Under the pieces are notes generated by a model, which worked only from the letters and a program-made list of their open reading frames with translations, was not told where the DNA came from and ran no database searches. Shown here in pieces: positions 9,378 through 18,044 of a DNA stretch of 64,000 nucleotides (the stretch's first letter is position 1; each line of letters begins with the position of its first letter). The stretch covers positions 62,001-126,000 of the forward strand of contig NZ_MBES01000070.1 of assembly GCF_001954195.1 (NCBI RefSeq), written 5' to 3'. The translations under genes were made by a program, and so were the position numbers. The stretch comes from Mycobacterium sp. IS-1264. Lineage in GTDB: Bacteria > Actinomycetota > Actinomycetes > Mycobacteriales > Mycobacteriaceae.

Positions 9378-9429
9378 CGTTGGTGGGAGGATCGCTTCAA
9401 ATGCTGAAGTGTTAGTCAGCCACCAACGC
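9377..9429 (-). promoter_or_regulatory. Competing (antiterminator) pairing in the ilvB leader
   Basis: The leader-peptide codons 8-11 contain GCGTTGGTGG (9429-9420 on the minus strand) and a perfect 10-base complement CCACCAACGC lies at 9386-9377, directly abutting the 5' arm of the terminator. With one bulged C the helix would also draw in the first C bases of that arm. The two structures are therefore largely mutually exclusive, as in amino-acid attenuators. Confidence 0.7.
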
Positions 9430-9451
9430 GCCGACTAATTACTACGAGCAT
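9416..9451 (-). CDS. ilvB leader peptide MLVVISRRVGG
   Basis: Twelve codons including stop, read on the minus strand from ATG at 9451 to TGA at 9416: Met-Leu-Val-Val-Ile-Ser-Arg-Arg-Val-Gly-Gly. Five of the ten residues after Met are Leu, Val or Ile, the end products of the ilvBNC pathway. A weak ribosome site (GGAA) precedes it. Ribosome stalling at codons 2-5 under branched-chain starvation would leave the last codons free to pair with 9377-9386 and block the terminator. Comparative work has proposed ilvB leader peptides in actinobacteria. Confidence 0.8.
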   Translation of the reverse strand: MLVVISRRVGG

Positions 9452-9543
9452 TCCGGGCTTTCCGGCGGGTTCCATAGCCCCCGACGGTAGCCTTCGCACA
9501 GCTCAGCCGTCAAATCCGTTGCCGCCAGTGCAATGATGCTCGG

Positions 9544-9945
9544 GTGCCTACCGGTTCGTCCGCCCCCACACCCGCCGGCCCGCCCGTGGTGATCAAGATT
9601 TCGCCGATGGCGCACATCGCCGTCGGATTCTTGACCCTCGGGTTGTTGATACCGGTGCTGGCCTGGCCGGCGTCGGCGCCGCTGCTCGTCATCCCGGTGG
9701 TGTTGTCGGCGATGGTCATCCGGCTACGCACGGTTGCCGACGACCGGGGGGTGACGGTGCGGAGCCTGCTGGGCAGCCGGACGGTGCCCTGGGAGGGCAT
9801 CGACGGGCTGCGGTTCCACCGGGGTTCCTGGGCGCGGGCGCGCCTCAAAAGCGGTGCAGAACTGCGGTTGCCGGCGGTCACCTTCGCGACACTGCCGCAG
9901 CTGACCGAAGCCAGCTCGGGGCGGGTTCCCAACCCGTATCAGTGA
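9544..9945 (+). CDS. cfp6: Low molecular weight antigen Cfp6-like PH-domain protein
   Basis: Small membrane-associated protein (133 residues) with a hydrophobic segment pair (~22-58) followed by a bacterial PH-like domain (VTVRSLLGSRTVPWEGIDGL, RLKSGAELRLPAVTF). The conserved C-terminus SSGRVPNP matches mycobacterial Cfp6. GTG start at 9544 is used here. The ATG at 9607 (MAHIAVGFL) would give 112 residues, the length I remember for Rv3004, and neither has a strong ribosome site. It converges on the DoxX gene with a 6 bp gap. Confidence 0.8.
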   Translation: MPTGSSAPTPAGPPVVIKISPMAHIAVGFLTLGLLIPVLAWPASAPLLVIPVVLSAMVIRLRTVADDRGVTVRSLLGSRTVPWEGIDGLRFHRGSWARARLKSGAELRLPAVTFATLPQLTEASSGRVPNPYQ

Positions 9946-9951
9946 CCAGGC

Positions 9952-10788
9952 TCAGGCGAGCGGATTGACCCCGTTGAGCAGCGCCCACACGCCGATGCCA
10001 GCGGCGACGCCGGCGAGCAGGGCGGCGAAGGATCCGATGAACGGTCGATGTGCCCAGCCCCGGCGGGCGTCGAGGCCGTAGCGGCCCGGTCCGGCCAGGA
10101 TCACCGCGACCGCGAGGACGATCAGCGTGATCTGGTATTCGTGCCCGTCCGGCAGGAAGAACGGGAAACTGTGCGAATGCGGCTTCGCCGACATGGTCAC
10201 CAGCAGGCCGTTGATCAGGAACGCCAGCGCGCCGGCCGCGGCGAGAGGGGTGAACAGCCCCAGCACCAGCAGCGCGGCCGCGACAAGCTCGCCCCCGGCG
10301 CTGACGTAGGCCAGGATGTCGGCGTGCTGATAGCCGGCGTCGGACAGTGAGTTCTTGAACCCGGCCACGCCCTGGCCGCCCCACCACCCGAACAGCTTCT
10401 GCATCGCGTGGGCGCCGAGCACCACGCCGAGCCCGACCCGCAGAACCAGCAAACCGAGATGCTGGGTGCCACGCCTGCCGACCTCGGGATGGCGCTCGTC
10501 GTCCTCGGCCGCGTCGATCTCCGCGGGCTCCGCCGCCGAGGCGCCCGACTCCGAGTGTGGCTGGACGTAGGGCAAGGGCTCCTGCTGGTCGAGCAGGTGG
10601 TACCCGGAGCCGGCCTGACCGGGATCCTGGTACGGGATGACGGTGGTGGCCCCGAAATCGCCGGGGTACCCGACCGGTGTCAGGTCATCTTCCGGGTCGA
10701 CCACCCGCGCCGTGGCGGGCCGTGCGGGGATTGGCTCTTCGGCCTCACTGGGCCGCTGCCAAAGTCCGTCATTAGGTTGACTGGTCAC
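9952..10788 (-). CDS. DoxX-family membrane protein (Rv3005c-like)
   Basis: Integral membrane protein of the DoxX family, 278 residues from GTG at 10788. The first ~110 residues are an acidic, Pro-rich cytoplasmic region. The DoxX domain (~115-240) has four transmembrane segments (LRVGLGVVLGAHAMQKLFG, a helix ending LVLGLFTP, then ITLIVLAVAVILAG). A further C-terminal helix precedes the end. In M. tuberculosis the orthologue acts with SodA and SseA in a membrane oxidoreductase complex against thiol and oxidative stress; that role is inferred. The open frame extends to 10980, but the upstream part lacks domain character. Confidence 0.88.
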   Translation of the reverse strand: MTSQPNDGLWQRPSEAEEPIPARPATARVVDPEDDLTPVGYPGDFGATTVIPYQDPGQAGSGYHLLDQQEPLPYVQPHSESGASAAEPAEIDAAEDDERHPEVGRRGTQHLGLLVLRVGLGVVLGAHAMQKLFGWWGGQGVAGFKNSLSDAGYQHADILAYVSAGGELVAAALLVLGLFTPLAAAGALAFLINGLLVTMSAKPHSHSFPFFLPDGHEYQITLIVLAVAVILAGPGRYGLDARRGWAHRPFIGSFAALLAGVAAGIGVWALLNGVNPLA

Positions 10789-10904
10789 GGGTGTCAGGGT
10801 AAGGGCATTTGGGCGTGAATTGGGGATTTGAGCGGCGCTTTCGCCAGGCAATCGGCACTTACCCCGCCAAATCGGCCCGGATTGTCCCCAAACGGTCTCG
10901 GCAT

Positions 10905-10916
10905 CGTTTCGAAACG
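10905..10916. promoter_or_regulatory. Perfect 12 bp palindrome in the doxX/lppZ divergent region
   Basis: CGTTTCGAAACG is a perfect palindrome in the 239 bp between the divergent DoxX (10788) and LppZ (11028) starts. It is a plausible regulator site for one or both. No regulator gene is adjacent. The rest of this gap shows no other gene. Confidence 0.35.
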
Positions 10917-11027
10917 GTGAACTCACGCCGAAACCGGGCGCCCGGCGGGGCCGAACCGGCGGTGCTGCCGATGCCGCCACGGCAGGTCTGTGGCGGCGGT
11001 GCCCGCCATGTCCGTAGCCTGTCGATC

Positions 11028-12158
11028 ATGCGACTCGGGCGATCAGGGCGGTCGGTTCGGTGCGCGCTCGCTGCGCTGTCCGCGGTGATGCTCGTGTCGA
11101 GCGGCTGCGCGCGATTCAACGACGCCCAGTCCCAGCCGTTCACCACCAACCCCGAACTCAAGCCGCAGCCCAGTTCGACGCCTCCCCCGCCGCCGCCGCT
11201 GCCGCCCACACCGTTCCCCAAGGCGTGCCCCGCGCCCGGGGTGATGCAGGGCTGCCTGGAGAGCACCAGCGGCCTCATCATGGGGCCCGACAGCAAAACC
11301 GCCTTGGTCGCCGAGCGCACCACCGGGGCGGTCAAGGACATCTCGGTCAGCGCCGAGCCGAAGGTCAAGATGGTCATCCCGGTCGACCCGTCCGGCGACG
11401 GCGGCCTGATGGACATCGTGCTGTCGCCCACGTATCAACAGGACCGCCTGATGTACGCCTACATCAGCACGCCCAGTGACAACCGGGTGATCCGCATCGC
11501 CGACGGGGACATCCCGAAGGACATCCTGACCGGAATTCCCAAGGGCGCCACCGGGAACACCGGAGCGCTGATCTTCACCAGTCCGACCACGCTGGTGGTG
11601 CTGACCGGCGATGCGGGCAACCCGGCCGCGGCCGCCGATCCCAAATCGCTGGCCGGCAAGGTGTTGCGCATCGAGCAGCCCACCACGATCGGTCAGGCGC
11701 CGCCGACGACGGCGCTGTCCGGCGTCGGTTCGGGTGGCGGCCTTTGCATCGACCCCGTCGACGGCTCGCTCTATGTCGCCGACCGCACCCCCACCGCGGA
11801 CCGGTTGCAGCGCATCACCAAGACCTCCGAGGTCTCCACGGTGTGGACCTGGCCGGACAAGCCCGGCGTGGCCGGATGCGCGGCCATGGACGGGACCGTG
11901 CTCGTCAACCTGATCAATACCAAGTTGACGGTGGCGGTTCGGCTCGCGCCGAACACCGGCGCGGTAACCGGTGAACCCGATGTGGTTCGCAAGGACACCC
12001 ACGCCCACGCGTTCGCCCTGCGGATGTCGCCGGATGGAAACGTCTGGGGCGCCACCGTCAACAAGACGGCCGGGGACGCCGAGAAGCTCGACGACGTGGT
12101 GTTCCCGTTGTTCCCGCAGGGCGGCGGCTTCCCACGCAACAGCGACGACAAGACCTGA
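11028..12158 (+). CDS. lppZ: Lipoprotein LppZ, glucose/sorbosone dehydrogenase-like beta-propeller
   Basis: Exported lipoprotein of 376 residues. Signal peptide with twin basic start (MRLGRSGRSVR), hydrophobic core and Cys in SSGC (about residue 25) as the lipidation site. A Pro-rich linker (PSSTPPPPPPLPP) leads to a six-bladed propeller related to quinoprotein glucose/sorbosone dehydrogenases (GDGGLMDIVLSPTYQQDR). The ATG at 11028 is chosen because it begins the signal peptide; the frame is open back to 10809. Catalytic activity is uncertain. In this genome gatB follows directly, without the Rv3007c/Rv3008 genes remembered from H37Rv. Confidence 0.9.
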   Translation: MRLGRSGRSVRCALAALSAVMLVSSGCARFNDAQSQPFTTNPELKPQPSSTPPPPPPLPPTPFPKACPAPGVMQGCLESTSGLIMGPDSKTALVAERTTGAVKDISVSAEPKVKMVIPVDPSGDGGLMDIVLSPTYQQDRLMYAYISTPSDNRVIRIADGDIPKDILTGIPKGATGNTGALIFTSPTTLVVLTGDAGNPAAAADPKSLAGKVLRIEQPTTIGQAPPTTALSGVGSGGGLCIDPVDGSLYVADRTPTADRLQRITKTSEVSTVWTWPDKPGVAGCAAMDGTVLVNLINTKLTVAVRLAPNTGAVTGEPDVVRKDTHAHAFALRMSPDGNVWGATVNKTAGDAEKLDDVVFPLFPQGGGFPRNSDDKT

Positions 12159-12183
12159 CGCGGTCTATCCCCGCGTCTATCCG

Positions 12184-12245
12184 CGCCGAGCGTGAATCTC
12201 GCGACGTCGTATCGGCGTGTCGCGCCGTGGATTTCACAGTCGGCG
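12184..12245. repeat. Dispersed inverted repeat, copy B (imperfect)
   Basis: Outer arms begin CGCCGAGCGTGAA (left) and, read from the other strand, CGCCGACTGTGAA (right), with a 14-18 base centre. It is a diverged member of the family at 5844-5901 and 54595-54656. It lies between convergent lppZ and gatB and could act as a bidirectional terminator. Confidence 0.6.
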
Positions 12246-12273
12246 GGGTGGGGGCGGCCAGCGGCGCCCTTGC

Positions 12274-13803
12274 CTAGCCCTGCCCGCAGGCCGCCAGGAC
12301 CAGCTCGCGCACCCGCGCCGCGTCGGCCTGCCCGCGGGTCGCCTTCATCACCGCGCCGACGATAGCCCCGGCCGCGGCGACCTTGCCGCCGCGAATCTTC
12401 TCCGCCACATCGGGATTGGCGGCCAGGGCCTCGTCGACGGCGGCCTGTGTCACCGAGTCGTCGCGCACCAGCTCCAGACCGCGGGCGGCCATCACCTGAT
12501 CGGGCTCGCCTTCCCCGGCCAGCACGCCCTCCACGACCTCGCGGGCCAGCTTGTTGGACAGCTTTCCCTCGTCGACCAGAGCGATCACCGCGGCTACCTG
12601 GGCCGGGGTGATGGGCAGTTCGTCCAACGCGACATCGGCCTCATTGGCCTTCTGCACCAAGAAGTTTCCCCACCAGGACCGGGCTTCCTTGCTGGACGCG
12701 CCGTGCTTGACCGTCGCGGCCACCAGTTCGACCGCGCCGGCGTTGACCAGATCGCGCATGATCTCGTCGGAAACACCCCACTCCTGCTGAATCCGCTTAC
12801 GGCCCAACCACGGGAGTTCCGGAATGGTCTGGCGCAGCCGCTCGACCAGTTCGGGGCTGGGCGCGACGGGCTCCAGGTCGGGCTCGGGAAAGTAGCGATA
12901 GTCCTGGGCCGTCTCTTTGGCGCGGCCCGGGCTGGTGTACCCAGCCTCGTGAAAGTGCCTGGTTTCCTGGATGATTCGGCCACCCGATGCCAGTACGGCG
13001 CCCTGGCGCTGCATCTCGTAGCGCACGGCGACCTCGACACTTCTCAGCGAGTTGACGTTCTTCGTCTCGGTCCGGGTGCCGAACTCGTCCGTGTCTTTCG
13101 GCTTCAGCGATACGTTGGCGTCACAGCGCATCGAGCCCTGATCCATCCGGACATCGGAAACCTCCAACGCGCGCAACAGATCTCGCAACGCCGTCACGTA
13201 CGACCGGGCGATCTGCGGCGCCCGCGCCCCGGCCCCGACGATGGGCTTGGTGACGATCTCGATCAGCGGCACGCCGGCGCGGTTGTAGTCGATCAGCGAC
13301 GTCGTCGCGCCGTGGATGCGGCCCGTCTCACTGCCGATGTGGGTGAGCTTGCCGGTGTCCTCCTCCATGTGGGCGCGCTCGATGTGCACCCGCCACGTGC
13401 CACCGTCTTCCAGCGGTACATCGAGGTAGCCGTTGATCGCGATCGGCTCGTCGTACTGCGAGATCTGGTAGTTCTTCGGCATGTCCGGATAGAAGTAGTT
13501 CTTCCGCGCGAAGCGGCACCAGGGCACGATTTCGCAGTTGAGCGCGAGTCCGATGCGGATCGCCGACTCCACCGCGGTTCGGTTGAGCACCGGCAGTGAG
13601 CCGGGCAGCCCGAGGCACACCGGGCACACCTGCGTGTTGGGCTCGGCACCGAAGGTCGTGGAACAGCCGCAGAACATTTTGGTGGCGGTGGACAGCTCGA
13701 CGTGCACCTCGAGGCCGAGCACCGGATCGAAGCGCGCGACGACATCGTCGTAATCCAGCAGCTCAGCGCCCGAAGCGTGGGGCGTCCCCGCGGCAACAGT
13801 CAT
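12274..13803 (-). CDS. gatB: Asp-tRNA(Asn)/Glu-tRNA(Gln) amidotransferase subunit B
   Basis: Kinase/tRNA-binding subunit of GatCAB, which converts Glu-tRNA(Gln) and Asp-tRNA(Asn) to the amidated forms. 509 residues. The N-terminal catalytic cradle carries GLEVHVELST and FCGCSTTFG...CPVCLG (zinc-type Cys pairs). The C-terminal YqeY-like tail domain (~370-509) is intact. gatA and gatC are 2.4 kb upstream on the same strand, separated by pfkA and a MinD-like gene. Confidence 0.97.
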   Translation of the reverse strand: MTVAAGTPHASGAELLDYDDVVARFDPVLGLEVHVELSTATKMFCGCSTTFGAEPNTQVCPVCLGLPGSLPVLNRTAVESAIRIGLALNCEIVPWCRFARKNYFYPDMPKNYQISQYDEPIAINGYLDVPLEDGGTWRVHIERAHMEEDTGKLTHIGSETGRIHGATTSLIDYNRAGVPLIEIVTKPIVGAGARAPQIARSYVTALRDLLRALEVSDVRMDQGSMRCDANVSLKPKDTDEFGTRTETKNVNSLRSVEVAVRYEMQRQGAVLASGGRIIQETRHFHEAGYTSPGRAKETAQDYRYFPEPDLEPVAPSPELVERLRQTIPELPWLGRKRIQQEWGVSDEIMRDLVNAGAVELVAATVKHGASSKEARSWWGNFLVQKANEADVALDELPITPAQVAAVIALVDEGKLSNKLAREVVEGVLAGEGEPDQVMAARGLELVRDDSVTQAAVDEALAANPDVAEKIRGGKVAAAGAIVGAVMKATRGQADAARVRELVLAACGQG

Positions 13804-13823
13804 GCGGTCGATACTAGGGCGTC

Positions 13824-14993
13824 CTACTCGGTACGCCGGCCGGGGACCATGTCGGCCAGCGCGGCCGCGAGCTCCAGGTAACTGCGCCGGCTTTGCTTGC
13901 TGAGCCGGTCCAGCCCGATCTCTGTGCCCTCATGCACATGCCGATCGAACGGCAACTGCACGGTGGTGGCGACGCGAGCGGAAAGATCCTCGAGTTCCTT
14001 GAGCGCCACGGCGTCCGGCTTGGCCCGCTCGACATGGTTGACGGCGAGCGCGGTCGACTTCATCAGCCGCTGATATCCGTTGTTGCACAACCACTCCAGC
14101 GTCGTCCTGCTCTTCCGTACCGCATCGATGGAGGTACTGGTGACCACCACGAGCGCCCGTGACTCCGGCAGCACGGCGTCCATCACGGCCGAGTTGACCG
14201 CCTTGACGCAATCGATCAGCAGCACCGAGTAGTGGTTGCGCAGAATCGAGAACGCTTTGACGACGTCGCGGCGCTCCAGTCGCCAGTCGGTGCGCCCATA
14301 GTCCGGCAACCCGAGGACTTCGAGCCCGAAGCTGTTCATGTAGGTGTGCGCCCGGATGTCCCGGTATTGGGTGGCCGAGTCGTCCAGCAGCAGATCGGCC
14401 ATGCTCAGCGGGTTTCGGCGACCATGACGCTCCGCCAGGTCGCCGGTGTCGAGGTCGAGTGCGAGCACCCGGTCGCCGCGCACGCGCGCGAACGTCGAGC
14501 CGAGCGCCTCGACCACCGCGGTTTTGCCGACGCCGCCTTTGAAGCTGAGGACAGCGATGGGAAACACACCGCCCAGGACGGTGCGGATGCGGTCCTGCAG
14601 CTGCTGTTCGTGCGTCGCGTCCTTGCCCGGACCCAGCTCGATCCCGGTGACGCGGCGGATCGCATCCCGCCAGTTGAAGCCGGCCGACTCCGCGGCGTCC
14701 GGCTCGCTGAGGATGTCGAGTGCCGTCCCGCCCCGCAGCCACTCGGGGTGAAACCACGGCGGCGTGACCGGCCGTGCCGGGGCCGCCCTGGACGGCTTCG
14801 CGGGCCCGGCAGCTCTGGCCGGACGCCGGCGAGGTGACGGGGCCGGGCCGTAGGGCTCCGGCGCGGTATCCGCCGTGGGATCAGGCTCGGCGCGCCGCAA
14901 AGGCGCAGGTGGCGGTCGGCGCCGGGGGCCTGGCGGCCCCGCCGGAGCGGCGGGTTGGTGAACGACTCCGCGAACCGAACCGCGGTTGCTCAT
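13824..14993 (-). CDS. MinD/ParA-like ATPase with Pro-rich N-terminus (EspI-like)
   Basis: 389 residues from ATG at 14993. The first ~110 are disordered and Pro/Ala/Arg-rich (RRRPPPAPLRR). The rest is a MinD/ParA-type deviant Walker ATPase: SFKGGVGKTAV (~185), switch DLDTGDLAERHG, and DCVKAVNSAVMD. This layout is that of EspI and related ESX-accessory ATPases in mycobacteria, but no ESX genes are in the window. It sits 20 bp upstream of gatB and 103 bp downstream of pfkA, between genes I remember as adjacent in H37Rv, so it is an accessory insertion. Partner and function unknown. Confidence 0.8.
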   Translation of the reverse strand: MSNRGSVRGVVHQPAAPAGPPGPRRRPPPAPLRRAEPDPTADTAPEPYGPAPSPRRRPARAAGPAKPSRAAPARPVTPPWFHPEWLRGGTALDILSEPDAAESAGFNWRDAIRRVTGIELGPGKDATHEQQLQDRIRTVLGGVFPIAVLSFKGGVGKTAVVEALGSTFARVRGDRVLALDLDTGDLAERHGRRNPLSMADLLLDDSATQYRDIRAHTYMNSFGLEVLGLPDYGRTDWRLERRDVVKAFSILRNHYSVLLIDCVKAVNSAVMDAVLPESRALVVVTSTSIDAVRKSRTTLEWLCNNGYQRLMKSTALAVNHVERAKPDAVALKELEDLSARVATTVQLPFDRHVHEGTEIGLDRLSKQSRRSYLELAAALADMVPGRRTE

Positions 14994-15096
14994 ACCCCCG
15001 TATAACCCCGTAGGACTTCCGGCTAAACCACGAAAATGTGCCCATCTACCGGGACCGAAAGAATCCGGCGGCGGATTCGGGCGAGCGGGCCGGCGC

Positions 15097-16128
15097 TTAG
15101 CCGAAGAAAGCGGCGGCGTCATCGTAGCGGCTTTCGGGCACCAGCTTGAGTTGGCGCACCGCGTCCGCCAGTGGCACGCGGCCGATGTCCTGGCCGCGCA
15201 GCGAGACCATCTGGCCGTACTCGCCCGCGTGTGCGGCGTCGGCGGCGTTGACCCCGAACCGGGTCGCCAGCACGCGGTCGTACGCCGTCGGGGTGCCGCC
15301 CCGCTGGACGTGGCCCAGCACGGTCACCCGCACCTCTTTGTTGATCCGCTTTTCGACCTCGGCGCCGAGCTGGGCGGCCACGCCGGTGAAACGCTCGTGG
15401 CCGAACTCATCAATTCCGCCTTCGCGCAACGCAATCGAGCCGGGGATGGGCTTGGCTCCCTCGGCAACCACGCAGATGAAGTGCGAATCCCCGCGCTGGA
15501 AGCGCCTTTTGACGAGCCGGCACACTTCCTCGACATCGAAGGGCTGTTCGGGGATGAGGGTCATGTGCGCGCCAGAGGCCAGCCCGGCGTTCAGCGCGAT
15601 CCATCCGGCATGCCTGCCCATCACCTCCACCAGCATCACGCGCTGGTGCGATTCGGCGGTGCTGTGTAACCGGTCGATGGCGTCGGTAGCCACCGTCAAC
15701 GCGGTGTCGTGGCCGAAAGTCACGTCGGTGCAATCGATGTCGTTGTCGATGGTTTTCGGCACACCGACGACAGGCACGTTTTCCTCGGACAGCCAGTGCG
15801 CGGCCGTCAGGGTGCCCTCGCCGCCGATCGGGATGAGCACATCGATGCCGTTGTCATCCAGCGTCTGTTTGATCTGGTTGAGTCCGGCGCGCAGTTTGTC
15901 GGGGTGAACGCGAGCGGTGCCCAGCATCGTGCCGCCCTTGGCCAGCAGGCGGTCGTTGCGGTCGTCGTTGGCCAGCTGCATTCGCCGGTTCTCCAGCAAC
16001 CCGCGCCAACCGTCTTGGAATCCGACCACCGACGAGCCGTATCGGGAGTCGCAGGTGCGCACCACCGCCCGGATGACGGCGTTGAGCCCCGGGCAGTCGC
16101 CGCCCCCGGTGAGAATTCCGATCCGCAT
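15097..16128 (-). CDS. pfkA: 6-phosphofructokinase
   Basis: Phosphorylates fructose 6-phosphate in glycolysis. 343 residues from ATG at 16128 (MRIGILTGGGDCPGLNAV). The motif GGEGT has Gly where pyrophosphate-dependent enzymes have Asp, which indicates ATP as donor. Catalytic PKTIDNDIDCTD and substrate loop EVMGRHAGWIAL are intact. The frame is open to 16281 but overlaps gatA there and is not conserved. Same strand as gatA and gatB. Confidence 0.96.
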   Translation of the reverse strand: MRIGILTGGGDCPGLNAVIRAVVRTCDSRYGSSVVGFQDGWRGLLENRRMQLANDDRNDRLLAKGGTMLGTARVHPDKLRAGLNQIKQTLDDNGIDVLIPIGGEGTLTAAHWLSEENVPVVGVPKTIDNDIDCTDVTFGHDTALTVATDAIDRLHSTAESHQRVMLVEVMGRHAGWIALNAGLASGAHMTLIPEQPFDVEEVCRLVKRRFQRGDSHFICVVAEGAKPIPGSIALREGGIDEFGHERFTGVAAQLGAEVEKRINKEVRVTVLGHVQRGGTPTAYDRVLATRFGVNAADAAHAGEYGQMVSLRGQDIGRVPLADAVRQLKLVPESRYDDAAAFFG

Positions 16129-16165
16129 GCCCTTATCTTGCCCTGCCGGGCGTGGGGGCGGGATC

Positions 16166-17650
16166 TCAGATGGCCGACGGCAGGGGTCCGCGGGCGGCCT
16201 CGTAGGCCGCGCCCACTCGGTACAGCCGATCGTCCGCCAATGCCGGCGCCATGATCTGCAGTCCCACCGGCAGGCCGTCATCGGGGGACAGCCCCGAAGG
16301 CACCGACATGCCGCAGTGGCCGGCCAGGTTCAGCGGCAGCGTGCACAGGTCGAACAGGTACATCGCCAGGGGATCGTCGATCTTCTCCCCCAGGCCGAAC
16401 GCGGTGGTCGGCGTCGCCGGCGACACCAGAACGTCGACGGATCGGTAGGCCTCGTCGAGGTCGCGCGCGATCAACGTGCGGACCTTCTGCGCCTGGTTGT
16501 AATAGGCGTCGTAATAGCCCGCCGACAGCGCGTAGGTGCCGATCATGATGCGCCGCTTGACCTCCGGACCGAAACCGGCGGCCCGGGTCAGCGCCATCAC
16601 CTCCTCGGCGCTGTGCGTGCCGTCGTCACCGACGCGTAGGCCGTATCGCATCGCATCGAAGCGCGCCAGGTTGCTCGACACCTCCGACGGCAGGATCAGG
16701 TAGTAGGCGGGCAGCGCGTAATCGAAATGGGGACAGTCGACTTCGCTGACTTCGGCGCCCAGGGTCCGCAGTTGCTCGACCGCGGCCTCGAACGACGACA
16801 GCACCCCCGGCTGATAGCCCTCGCCGCTGTGCAGCTGGCGCACCACCCCGACGCGCACGCCTTTCAGGTCACCGCCGGCACCGGCTTTCGCGGCGCCCAC
16901 CACGTCGGGCACCTCGGCGTCGACGGAGGTCGAATCGCGGGCGTCGTGGCCGGCGATCACGTGGTGCAGCAGCGCGGTGTCGAGCACCGTGCGCGCGCAC
17001 GGACCACCCTGATCGAGCGACGACGCGCAGGCCACCAGGCCATAGCGCGACACCGTGCCGTAGGTGGGTTTGACACCAACGGTCGCGGTCAGCGCGGCCG
17101 GCTGACGGATCGAGCCGCCGGTGTCGGATCCGATGGCCAGCGGCGCCTGGAACGCCGCCAGCGCCGCCGCGCTGCCCCCGCCGGAGCCGCCGGGCACCCG
17201 CTCGACGTTCCACGGGTTGCGCGTCGGGCCGTAGGCGGAGTTCTCGGTCGAGGAGCCCATCGCGAACTCGTCCATGTTGGTCTTGCCCAGGATCGGGATG
17301 CCGGCGGCGCGCAGCCGCTCGGTGACGGTGGCGTCGTACGGCGAGCGCCAGCCCTCGAGGATCTTGGAGCCGCAGGTCGTCGGCATGTCGGTGGTCGTGA
17401 ACACGTCCTTGAGCGCCAGTGGCACCCCGGCCAGCGCCGACGGCGGTTCTTCGCCCGCGGCCAGTGCCTTGTCGACGACCGCCGCTGCCGCCAATGCCGC
17501 GTCCGCGGCCACGTGCAAAAACGCGCCGTACTGCTCGTCGGTTGCCTCGATCTGGTCCAGGCAGGCCCGGGTGAGCTCGACCGACGACACCTCCTTGGCG
17601 GCGATCTTGGCGGCCAGGGTCGCGGCGTCGGACCGGATGAGCTCGGTCAC
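16166..17650 (-). CDS. gatA: Glutamyl-tRNA(Gln) amidotransferase subunit A
   Basis: Amidase subunit of GatCAB that releases ammonia from glutamine. 494 residues from GTG at 17650, overlapping the gatC stop by 4 bp. The amidase signature is complete: Lys in ALKDVFTT, cis-Ser region GGSGGGSAAA and nucleophile region SDTGGSIRQPAA. The open frame continues to 18136 but that part is antisense/shadow sequence over gatC. Confidence 0.97.
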   Translation of the reverse strand: MTELIRSDAATLAAKIAAKEVSSVELTRACLDQIEATDEQYGAFLHVAADAALAAAAVVDKALAAGEEPPSALAGVPLALKDVFTTTDMPTTCGSKILEGWRSPYDATVTERLRAAGIPILGKTNMDEFAMGSSTENSAYGPTRNPWNVERVPGGSGGGSAAALAAFQAPLAIGSDTGGSIRQPAALTATVGVKPTYGTVSRYGLVACASSLDQGGPCARTVLDTALLHHVIAGHDARDSTSVDAEVPDVVGAAKAGAGGDLKGVRVGVVRQLHSGEGYQPGVLSSFEAAVEQLRTLGAEVSEVDCPHFDYALPAYYLILPSEVSSNLARFDAMRYGLRVGDDGTHSAEEVMALTRAAGFGPEVKRRIMIGTYALSAGYYDAYYNQAQKVRTLIARDLDEAYRSVDVLVSPATPTTAFGLGEKIDDPLAMYLFDLCTLPLNLAGHCGMSVPSGLSPDDGLPVGLQIMAPALADDRLYRVGAAYEAARGPLPSAI

Positions 17651-17946
17651 TGGGCCTCTCCCAGGATCTGCGGGACTGCGAAGCGGCCGTCGACGGCTTC
17701 GGGCGCCTCGGCCAGCGCCTGCTCCTGTGTGAGGCACGGCGCCGTCTCGTCCGGGCGCGTGACGTTGACGTCCTTGAGCGGGTTGTCGGTCGCTTCGACC
17801 CCGGCGACGTCGACCGCCTGGATCTGGCTGACGTGGGTCAGGATGGCATCGAGCTGGCCGGCGAAGCTGTCCAGCTCGGCGTCGCTCAACGCCAGTCGGG
17901 CCAGCCTGGCAAGGTGCGCAACCTCGTCGCGGGAGATCTGGGACAC
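17647..17946 (-). CDS. gatC: Glutamyl-tRNA(Gln) amidotransferase subunit C
   Basis: 99-residue belt subunit that stabilises the GatA-GatB interface. Typical start (SRDEVAHLARLARLALSD) and C-terminal segment (LKDVNVTRPDE) of GatC. Coupled to gatA by a 4 bp overlap. Its start diverges from the ACT-domain gene at 18045 with a 98 bp shared promoter region. Confidence 0.95.
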   Translation of the reverse strand: MSQISRDEVAHLARLARLALSDAELDSFAGQLDAILTHVSQIQAVDVAGVEATDNPLKDVNVTRPDETAPCLTQEQALAEAPEAVDGRFAVPQILGEAQ

Positions 17947-18044
17947 GAGCGGAAAGCCTACCTAGGCGCGGACCTCCCGCTTTCGAGCCGGTCGGCCTCT
18001 CCGGCCGAAATGCCGCCGCGGCCCCGCTGTGCCAAAGTGGGCGC

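Noticed and set aside
7442..9415. 657-codon open frame on the plus strand opposite ilvB
   Set aside because: High-GC antisense shadow; the minus strand encodes ilvB with all catalytic motifs and the plus translation has no domain.
10809..11027. Longer lppZ start
   Set aside because: Would place ~73 residues before a standard lipoprotein signal peptide that starts at ATG 11028.
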